The notes under the pieces are model-generated. The model saw only the letters and a program-made list of their open reading frames with translations, was not told the DNA's origin and did not search any database. The translations under genes were made by a program, and so were the position numbers. A stretch of DNA of 12,291 nucleotides, from the NCBI GenBank assembly GCA_028872685.1, contig JAPKEI010000045.1:1-12291 (forward strand), written 5' to 3'. The stretch is from Verrucomicrobiota bacterium (GTDB lineage Bacteria; Verrucomicrobiota; Verrucomicrobiia; Limisphaerales; UBA1100). Below, one piece after another: positions 6,844 to 12,291 of the stretch (positions are counted from its first letter, which is position 1; every line of letters begins with the position of its first letter).

Positions 6844-6875
6844 CACCGAAATTGAACGGCGGTGAGCGAATTTTT
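6844..6875 (+). terminator. Possible weak terminator after the hydrolase gene
   Basis: CACCG (6844-6848) and CGGTG (6860-6864) can pair around an 11-base loop and are followed by five T residues at 6871-6875. The stem is short and the T-tract is 6 bp away, so termination is doubtful. No other structure stands out in the 162-bp gap 6771-6932 apart from the promoter below. Confidence 0.25.
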
Positions 6876-6897
6876 CCACAAAGTTGATGCGTCGAGG

Positions 6898-6925
6898 TTG
6901 ACTAACTAAAAAAGTGATGTACGAT
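6898..6925 (+). promoter_or_regulatory. Sigma-70-like promoter of the pseudopilin gene
   Basis: TTGACT (6898-6903) and TACGAT (6920-6925) are separated by 16 bp, a good match to -35 and -10 consensus. A start of transcription near 6932 would fall at the annotated ATG (6933), giving a leaderless or very short-leader mRNA; alternatively translation begins at the ATG at 6954. Confidence 0.5.
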
Positions 6926-6932
6926 TTTCTGA

Positions 6933-7652
6933 ATGCCACCCAGCCTGCATCGCATGCAATCCTCCCGTGCTTGCCATGGATTTACCATGGTGGAACTGGT
7001 TGTCGTCTTGGTTGTGGTTGGGTTGCTCGCGGGTCTCATAATTCCTTCTTTGCTTAAGGCGCGCCATCAGGCGGCTGCGACGCGATGCCTTGATAATTGC
7101 CGCGCGCTGGGCGAGGCGTTTATCCAGTACTCGCAGGATAACAATGGACGGCTTGTGCCGTTCAGTCAGCCGCGCCCCGGTGAGGCTGATAAAGATAAGT
7201 CCTCTGAACTGTTGTGGACCGAATTGCTGGGTACTTATGCCGATGAACATAAACCCTGGCAATGCCCCGAATGTCGCGCGGGAACGCATAGTGGCTTGGC
7301 ATACAATCGTTTGTTAGCCAACCGCGGCATCACAATGTCCCAAGTGCTCAAGCCCTCGCAGACGGTGGTGTTTGGTGACGCCGGGCCAGTATCCAATCCG
7401 AAGGAAAAAAATCCGGATCTGTGGCGCGAGATGTCTGGGAATGTTTTAGAGGAATCTGTTCGCGCGCGATTCGCGGTGCCGGGCGCGCCTTCGTGGCAAC
7501 CGGTCAAGCAATCTTCGGTGCGAATGCTCAACCGCCATCGCGGCCGCGCCAGTGCCATCTTTGCCGATGGCCGGGCGATGCGTTTGCCGGTGAGCCAAGT
7601 GGGATTCCAATACGAGGCCGGCGATGCCCGTGCTCTCTGGGATAACCAGTAA
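6933..7652 (+). CDS. Prepilin-like secreted protein with H-X9-DG motif
   Basis: A 239-residue protein with a type IV prepilin/type II secretion pseudopilin N-terminus: 'CHG|FTMVELVVVLVVVGLLAGLIIPSLL'. Cleavage by prepilin peptidase is expected after Gly16, and Glu21 is the conserved Glu5 of the mature protein. The hydrophobic helix covers about residues 17-40. Near the C-terminus 'HRGRASAIFADG' (His202 to Asp212-Gly213) is exactly the H-X9-DG motif of the large prepilin-like families of Planctomycetes and Verrucomicrobia. 'CPEC' at 111-114 may bind metal or form a disulfide. The start could be Met1 (6933) or Met8 (6954); the promoter-like site ends just before Met1 and neither has a Shine-Dalgarno sequence. 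It stands alone, with no pilus assembly genes nearby, as is usual for this family. The role of these surface proteins is not well established. Confidence 0.88.
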   Translation: MPPSLHRMQSSRACHGFTMVELVVVLVVVGLLAGLIIPSLLKARHQAAATRCLDNCRALGEAFIQYSQDNNGRLVPFSQPRPGEADKDKSSELLWTELLGTYADEHKPWQCPECRAGTHSGLAYNRLLANRGITMSQVLKPSQTVVFGDAGPVSNPKEKNPDLWREMSGNVLEESVRARFAVPGAPSWQPVKQSSVRMLNRHRGRASAIFADGRAMRLPVSQVGFQYEAGDARALWDNQ

Positions 7653-7680
7653 AAAAATTTCTTTGCTCATTTGTGTTTCC

Positions 7681-7700
7681 CACGCGACTCTTCACGCGTG
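7681..7700 (+). promoter_or_regulatory. Hairpin covering the sulfatase GTG start codon
   Basis: CACGCG (7681-7686) and CGCGTG (7695-7700) form a perfect six-pair stem with an eight-base loop. The second arm contains the GTG at 7698-7700 that I take as the sulfatase start, so the structure could limit translation. A short GC-rich stem can also arise by chance. Confidence 0.35.
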
Positions 7701-9455
7701 AAACGAACTATTCTTCTCCTTTTGATTTTACATTGCGGATTGGCGCAGGCGAAGCTGCCCAACATCGTCGTCATTCTCACTGACGATCAAGGCTGGGGCG
7801 ACTTAAGCTTGAGCGGGAATAAAAATCTCGCCACGCCCCACATCGATTCATTGGCGCGGGACGGCGCGAGTTTCGAGCGCTTTTATGTCTGCCCCGTTTG
7901 CTCGCCCACGCGCGCGGAATTTCTTACTGGCCGTTATCATCCGCGTGGCGGCGTTTACAGCACCTCCGCTGGCGGCGAGCGCCTCGACCTCGACGAGCAA
8001 ACCATCGCCGATACGTTCAAGGCTGCTGGTTACACGACCGGTGCCTTCGGCAAATGGCACAACGGGATGCAGTATCCGTACCATCCGAACGGACGCGGTT
8101 TTGACGAATATTATGGATTTTGCTCCGGCCACTGGGGCGATTACTTCAGCCCGCCGCTGGAGCACAATGGCCGGATTGTACAGGGCGAGGGGTTTTGCAT
8201 CGACGATTTTACAAACAAAGCGATGGAGCTTATGGAGAAAGCAAACAAGGCCGACAAACCGTTTTTCACTTATCTGCCGTACAACACGCCGCACAGTCCG
8301 ATGCAGGTGCCGGACCGCTGGTGGAATAAATTTAAGGACAAAAAAATCTCGATGCACAATCGCGATCCCAAAAAGGAAAATCTGCCGCACCTACGCTGCG
8401 CGCTGGCAATGTGTGAAAACATCGACTGGAATGTTGGACGCATTCTCAAAAAACTGGATGAACTGAAAATCGCTGACGACACCATCGTGGTTTTCTTCCA
8501 CGACAACGGGCCGAATGGTGTGCGCTGGAACGGAGACATGAAAGGCCGCAAAGGTTCTACCGACGAAGGCGGCGTGCGCTCGCCGTTGCTGGTGCGTTGG
8601 CCCGGGCGCATCCCGAAAGGCACGGAATTAAAACCCATCGCGGCGGTGATTGATTTGTTGCCGACGCTGGCCGATTGCGCGGGCATTCCCGTCGTCAGCA
8701 AAAAGAAGCTCGATGGCCGCAGCCTCAAGCCGTTGCTGCTCGGAGAGAAAGGCCGCTGGAAAGAGCGAATTATTTTTTCACACTGGAAAGGGCGCGTGAG
8801 CGCGCGCACACAAACGCATCGGCTCGATCACACAGGGAAACTTTTTGATATGACCGCTGACCTTGGCCAACGCAAAGATATCAGCAAAACCAATCTAGCC
8901 CTCGCCACCCGCTTGCGCGAAGAAGTGGCGCGCTGGAAAGAAACCGTTGTAGTGGAACTGGGCAAAGACACGCGCGCCTTTGTGATTGGCCATCCGGATT
9001 TTGAATGGACCCAAATCCCCGCTCGCGACGCCACTGCCCACGGCGGTCTCAAGCGTTCCAACCGGTTTCCTAATTGCTCGTATTTTACAAACTGGACAAA
9101 GCTCGATGATCAACTCATATGGCCCGCAGAGGTGGGTGCCGATGGGCGGTTTGAAGTGGCGTTACACTACGCCGTGCCCAAGGGTAGCGAAGGTGCCGTG
9201 CTGGAGCTAAGCCACAATGGCAACAAGCTCCGCCATACGATTGAGCATCCACACGAAGCCCCCGCGCGTGGGCAGAAACACGACCGCGCGCCGCGTGCCG
9301 AATCATACGTGAAAGATTTCAAGTCAGTGAACATGGGTGAAATCGTCCTGCAAAAAGGCAAAGGTGAACTGACGTTGCGCGCGCTGGAAATCCCTGGCAA
9401 AGAGGCGCTGGAGTTTCGGCTGTTGATGCTGCGGCGGGTTGGGACATCACGGTAG
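7698..9455 (+). CDS. Secreted Cys-type sulfatase
   Basis: A 585-residue exported enzyme of the formylglycine sulfatase family (alkaline phosphatase superfamily), expected to hydrolyse sulfate esters. With the GTG at 7698 the protein starts MKRTILLLLILHCGLAQA, a signal peptide; an in-frame TTG at 7671 would add nine residues before it. 'LTDDQGWGD' (27-35) gives metal-binding Asp29 and Asp30. 'CSPTRAEFLTG' (68-78) is the C-x-P-x-R modification signature, with Cys68 converted to formylglycine by a maturation enzyme. 'GKWHNG' supplies Lys119, and 'FFHDNGPNG' (about 266-274) the distal Asp-Asn pair. The core ends near residue 420. A further 150 or so residues ('ADGRFEVALHYAVPKGSEGAVLELSH' onward) look like an added beta-sandwich, possibly for carbohydrate binding. 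The gene follows the pseudopilin by 45 bp and may be read from that promoter. The substrate is not deducible. Confidence 0.93.
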   Translation: MKRTILLLLILHCGLAQAKLPNIVVILTDDQGWGDLSLSGNKNLATPHIDSLARDGASFERFYVCPVCSPTRAEFLTGRYHPRGGVYSTSAGGERLDLDEQTIADTFKAAGYTTGAFGKWHNGMQYPYHPNGRGFDEYYGFCSGHWGDYFSPPLEHNGRIVQGEGFCIDDFTNKAMELMEKANKADKPFFTYLPYNTPHSPMQVPDRWWNKFKDKKISMHNRDPKKENLPHLRCALAMCENIDWNVGRILKKLDELKIADDTIVVFFHDNGPNGVRWNGDMKGRKGSTDEGGVRSPLLVRWPGRIPKGTELKPIAAVIDLLPTLADCAGIPVVSKKKLDGRSLKPLLLGEKGRWKERIIFSHWKGRVSARTQTHRLDHTGKLFDMTADLGQRKDISKTNLALATRLREEVARWKETVVVELGKDTRAFVIGHPDFEWTQIPARDATAHGGLKRSNRFPNCSYFTNWTKLDDQLIWPAEVGADGRFEVALHYAVPKGSEGAVLELSHNGNKLRHTIEHPHEAPARGQKHDRAPRAESYVKDFKSVNMGEIVLQKGKGELTLRALEIPGKEALEFRLLMLRRVGTSR

Positions 9456-9516
9456 GAAGATGATTCGTATGTCCATGATCCACGGAAGCGCGCGCCTCCA
9501 AAAAACATTGAACAAT

Positions 9517-9542
9517 TTCTGTGTCTTCTGTGTCTCTGTGGT
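9517..9542 (+). repeat. Short tandem repeat with 9-bp unit
   Basis: TTCTGTGTC occurs twice in tandem (9517-9525, 9526-9534), followed by a partial third copy TCTGTGGT (9535-9542). It lies in the 93-bp gap before the cytochrome-WD40 gene, ending 6 bp before its ATG. From memory, similar CTGTGT-rich strings (CACAGA on the other strand) are scattered through environmental bacterial genomes, but I cannot confirm that here. Confidence 0.6.
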
Positions 9543-9548
9543 ACGGTA

Positions 9549-10844
9549 ATGAAAGTCCTCGTTTTGATCACAACCACGATACTGGCGGCACCGGCGATAG
9601 CTGGCACGCCTGAGGCGATGTCGTTGCTGAAGGCGAATTGTTTTTCGTGCCATAATCCGGATAAGGAAAAGGGCGGCCTCGACCTCACCACGCGTGGGGC
9701 CGCGCTGCGTGGCAGCGATGAAGGCAAGGTGCTCCTGCCTGGCCGGGCAGCGGCTAGCCGACTCATCCAAGTGTTACAGCCCGCTGCCGACCCGCACATG
9801 CCACCCAAGGCCCAGCTTTTACCGCGCGCCATCACCGCGTTGTCGGACTGGGTGAATGCCGGGGCCGAATGGGATGCCGCGTTATTAAAGGACCGCGTGC
9901 GACCGGCGTCCGACACATTGGTCGCGTTGCCAAAAGGTTATGCGCCCGTGCTTGGCGTGGCGCTGTCGCCGGACGCCAAGCGGCTCGCCATCGCGCGCGG
10001 CAGCACGGTGGTGGTGCATGATCTGTCGCAAACTAACAAGGTGGTGGCGACGCTCGCCGGGCATCGCGATGCCGTGCAGTCCATTGCCTGGAGCCCTGAT
10101 GGACGATGGCTCGCCACCGGTGGCTATCGCAAGGTGCGGCTGTGGAATTCCAGTTTAATACTCGCACGCGAGTTGACCGCCTTGGACGGGCGCGTGACGG
10201 CACTGCAGTTCGCGGATGACAACGCCACATTATTCACCGCAGACGGCGCACCGGCGTCCAGCGGGATGGTGCGCCGATGGAAACTGTCCGACGGTGCAAG
10301 ACTCGCCGAATGGCGCGCGCATGGAGACACAATTTATGGGATGGCCACCAGCCGCGATGGGCGACAGCTCGCCACCGCCGGAGCCGACGGCGTGGCTAGG
10401 GTTTGGGATTCGGAGACGCGCAAGTTGATCGTCCAGCTTGAGGGGCATCATGGCGCGGTATTTGGCGTGGCGTTTAACAGTGATGGTCAAAGGCTGGCCA
10501 CCGCCAGCGCGGATCATGAGTTGCTGGTTTGGGATTTGAAAACGCGCCAGAAGGCCACAGATATTCGCGTACACAAAGGCGGCGTGACGGCGTTGCGCTG
10601 GACGCCCGATGACCAGGCGCTGGTCACCGCCTGCGAGGACGGCGTGGTGCGGGTATTCACGGACATAAAAAGCCACGACGGCGCGCAAAGCTCTGGCACC
10701 GCGCGCGAAGGCAAACTGTCGGGTGCGTCGGGCCGGTTGCACGCGGTGGATGTTTCGGCCGATGCCAAGCTCATCGTCACCGGCGGCCAAAACGGCGCGG
10801 TGTATTTGTGGCGTGACCGCAAGTTGGCGGCGACATTGAAATGA
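9549..10844 (+). CDS. Cytochrome c-like domain fused to seven-bladed WD40 propeller
   Basis: A 431-residue exported protein. Residues 1-18 (MKVLVLITTTILAAPAIA) are a signal peptide. 'CFSCH' (Cys31, Cys34, His35) is a heme c site and 'DPHMPPK' (Met84) the likely sixth ligand, matching the planctomycete-type cytochrome domain (PSCyt1). From about residue 133, seven WD40-like blades follow (about 133-159, 170-200, 210-245, 257-288, 299-329, 341-371, 396-422), with 'SPDGRWLATGGYRKVRLW' as the clearest. A c-type heme joined to a propeller suggests an electron-transfer or docking protein in the periplasm. Its stop overlaps the next gene's start as ATGA, so the two are probably translationally coupled and their products may form a complex. 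No Shine-Dalgarno sequence precedes the ATG at 9549, but the signal peptide fixes this start. Confidence 0.9.
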   Translation: MKVLVLITTTILAAPAIAGTPEAMSLLKANCFSCHNPDKEKGGLDLTTRGAALRGSDEGKVLLPGRAAASRLIQVLQPAADPHMPPKAQLLPRAITALSDWVNAGAEWDAALLKDRVRPASDTLVALPKGYAPVLGVALSPDAKRLAIARGSTVVVHDLSQTNKVVATLAGHRDAVQSIAWSPDGRWLATGGYRKVRLWNSSLILARELTALDGRVTALQFADDNATLFTADGAPASSGMVRRWKLSDGARLAEWRAHGDTIYGMATSRDGRQLATAGADGVARVWDSETRKLIVQLEGHHGAVFGVAFNSDGQRLATASADHELLVWDLKTRQKATDIRVHKGGVTALRWTPDDQALVTACEDGVVRVFTDIKSHDGAQSSGTAREGKLSGASGRLHAVDVSADAKLIVTGGQNGAVYLWRDRKLAATLK

Positions 10845-12291
10845 AAAATCTGGCGGCCAGTTTGGTTTTGATTGTGATAGCGGGCTGCACCTCGCTGCCC
10901 GAGGGCGCGCCGCGGGTTTTGGGTATCTCGTTGTCGCCGGTCGCAGTGGCGCTGGAGGTGGATGCGCGGCAGCAGTTACTGGTGAGCGGCGCTATCGCGG
11001 GCCGCGATGTGGACGTGACGCATTATGTGAAATTTCACACTGACAAGCCTGCGGTGGCGTTGGTGGATCGCGCGGGCCAAGTGCGCGCTGTGGGGCCGGG
11101 CGAGGCGGTGGTGACAGCGAAGTACGGTTCGCACACCGCGCAATTCGAACTGACCGTCAAGTCGCGCGCAGCAAATCAGCCGTTGAGTTTCGTGAATGAC
11201 GTGCTGCCGATTCTCAGCAAGGCGGGCTGCAACGCGGGCTCGTGTCACGCCAAGCCGGAGGGTCAAAATGGTTTCAAGCTCTCGGTGTTCACTTACGATC
11301 CCGAAAGCGATTGGCGCGAGATTGTTGAGGACGCGCGCGGGCGGCGGGTATTCCCAGCGTTCCCATCGGAGAGTCTCATTGTTAAAAAGGCGACGCTGGT
11401 CATCCCGCATGAGGGTGGACAGCGCATCCAGCCGGGCTCGGAATCGGAACGGGTGCTGCTAAATTGGATTCGAGATGGGATGGTTTTTCAGCGCGAAGAT
11501 GAGCCGGCGTTGGAGCGTGTGAGCGTACTGCCGGCGTCGCGCGTGTATCGGCGCGAGCAATCGCAGCGGCTCATCGTGCAGGCGCATTACTCCGATGGAA
11601 GCGTACGCGACGTGACCGGGTTGGCGGATTTCGTCGCCAATGACGGCGAGGTGGCGACGGTTGATGATCACGGTCGAGTGACCGTCGGCGCGGTGCATGG
11701 CGAAAGCACCATCCTTGCGCGGTACATGGGGCAGGTGGCCATTGCGCGTATCACGGTGCCGGCGGAAAACCGACTGCCTACCGAGCAATACGCCGCGTTA
11801 CCGAAAAACAATTTTATCGACGAGCTAGCGCACGCGCAGTTTGAGCGACTGGGGTTGTTTCCTTCGGATCTCTGCACGGACGTGGAGTTCTTGAGGCGAG
11901 CGTCGCTGGATGCCATCGGTCGGCTGCCGTCACCAGTCGAGGCGAAAGCGTTCATTGATGACCCCTCGACGGACAAGCGCGGCAAACTCATCGAGTACCT
12001 GCTGGCCGACCCCGCCTATGCCGACCATTGGGCGAACCAGTGGGCCGATCTCGTGCGGCCCAATCCCGACCGCGCGGGTTTAAAGAGCGTTTACATTCTC
12101 GACCAATGGCTGCGCGAGTCCTTCCGTGCCAACCTACCAATGGACCAATTCGCGCGCGCGATGGTCGCGGCCAGCGGCAGTACACATCGGTTTGGGCCGA
12201 CGGTCGTCTATCGCGACAAGCGTACGCCGCCGGAGTTGGCGAAGATTTTCAGCCAGGTTTTTCTCGGCACGCGGCTCGAGTGCGCGCGCTG
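10841..12291 (+). CDS. Lipoprotein with Big-type repeats, cytochrome-like motif and DUF1549, 3' end outside window
   Basis: The frame is open to the window end (483 codons). 'LVLIVIAGC' is a lipobox with Cys16 as the lipidated residue, so the protein is a membrane-anchored lipoprotein. A Big-type immunoglobulin-like domain covers about residues 30-108 ('GQVRAVGPGEAVVTAKYG'). 'GCNAGSCHAKPEG' (Cys130, Cys135, His136) is a C-X4-C-H heme-like motif, typical of this family and wider than the usual C-X2-C-H. A second Big-type domain lies at about 226-308 ('VATVDDHGRVTVGAVHGESTILARY'). DUF1549 (PSCyt2) starts near residue 325: 'FIDELAHAQFERLG', 'EFLRRASLDAIGRLPSP', 'YADHWANQWADLVRPN'. A DUF1553 (PSD1) domain normally follows, beyond the window. 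The ATG overlaps the stop of the cytochrome-WD40 gene. The function of these proteins is not established; redox or polysaccharide-related roles are inferred from context. Confidence 0.92.
   Translation, partial: MKNLAASLVLIVIAGCTSLPEGAPRVLGISLSPVAVALEVDARQQLLVSGAIAGRDVDVTHYVKFHTDKPAVALVDRAGQVRAVGPGEAVVTAKYGSHTAQFELTVKSRAANQPLSFVNDVLPILSKAGCNAGSCHAKPEGQNGFKLSVFTYDPESDWREIVEDARGRRVFPAFPSESLIVKKATLVIPHEGGQRIQPGSESERVLLNWIRDGMVFQREDEPALERVSVLPASRVYRREQSQRLIVQAHYSDGSVRDVTGLADFVANDGEVATVDDHGRVTVGAVHGESTILARYMGQVAIARITVPAENRLPTEQYAALPKNNFIDELAHAQFERLGLFPSDLCTDVEFLRRASLDAIGRLPSPVEAKAFIDDPSTDKRGKLIEYLLADPAYADHWANQWADLVRPNPDRAGLKSVYILDQWLRESFRANLPMDQFARAMVAASGSTHRFGPTVVYRDKRTPPELAKIFSQVFLGTRLECAR

Noticed and set aside
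8270..8809. A 179-codon open frame on the minus strand
   Set aside because: It is antisense to the sulfatase catalytic core and has no recognisable domain.
1..12291. CRISPR arrays, insertion sequences, phage or toxin-antitoxin genes
   Set aside because: No spaced direct repeats, transposase motifs or terminal inverted repeats were found; apart from the unassigned broken gene and the stretch at 4143-4356, the genes belong to recognisable metabolic or exported families.

Overview
The window comes from a GC-rich bacterium of the Planctomycetota-Verrucomicrobiota group. The evidence is the gene families rather than any marker gene: a Tat-exported DUF1501 protein, a secreted DUF1080 protein, a Cys-type sulfatase, a prepilin-like protein with an H-X9-DG motif, a cytochrome-WD40 protein, and a lipoprotein with Big-type repeats, a cytochrome-like motif and DUF1549. 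Most genes lack a clear Shine-Dalgarno sequence, which also fits. I lean towards Verrucomicrobiota (Pedosphaera/Limisphaera-like) but cannot prove it from this sequence.

Layout. Positions 1-2755 are a minus-strand operon: a DUF1501 protein, then a GH32/GH43-like beta-propeller protein whose C-terminus is cut by the window edge. A 62-bp divergent spacer with a perfect 7-bp inverted repeat separates it from a plus-strand DUF1080 (3-keto-disaccharide hydrolase-like) gene. Tail to tail with that gene, overlapping it by 4 bp, lies a small minus-strand gene that appears broken: it has a strong Shine-Dalgarno sequence but no ATG, and a frameshift in an A6 run. Positions 3883-4356 hold no convincing protein gene, but they contain a run of hairpins ending in a strong intrinsic terminator, a candidate small RNA or leader.

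Positions 4357-6770 carry a UbiA-like multi-pass membrane protein, a class I SAM-dependent methyltransferase with a good ribosome site, and an alpha/beta hydrolase, all on the plus strand. The first two look like a prenyltransferase/methyltransferase pair. Positions 6898-7652 carry a promoter-like site and a secreted pseudopilin-like gene. A sulfatase follows (7698-9455), then a cytochrome c/seven-bladed WD40 protein (9549-10844) that overlaps by ATGA the start of a large lipoprotein (10841 to the window end).

How the genes work together (inference): almost all the flanking genes encode exported proteins of the kind these bacteria use on sulfated or complex polysaccharides: sulfatase, propeller glycosidase-like protein, DUF1080, DUF1501, and cytochrome/DUF1549 proteins. 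The central membrane-protein/methyltransferase/hydrolase block looks like unrelated lipid or quinone-type metabolism. No rRNA, tRNA, CRISPR array, insertion sequence or phage gene was seen. The least explained features are the broken small gene, the hairpin/terminator RNA candidate and the UbiA-like/methyltransferase pair.
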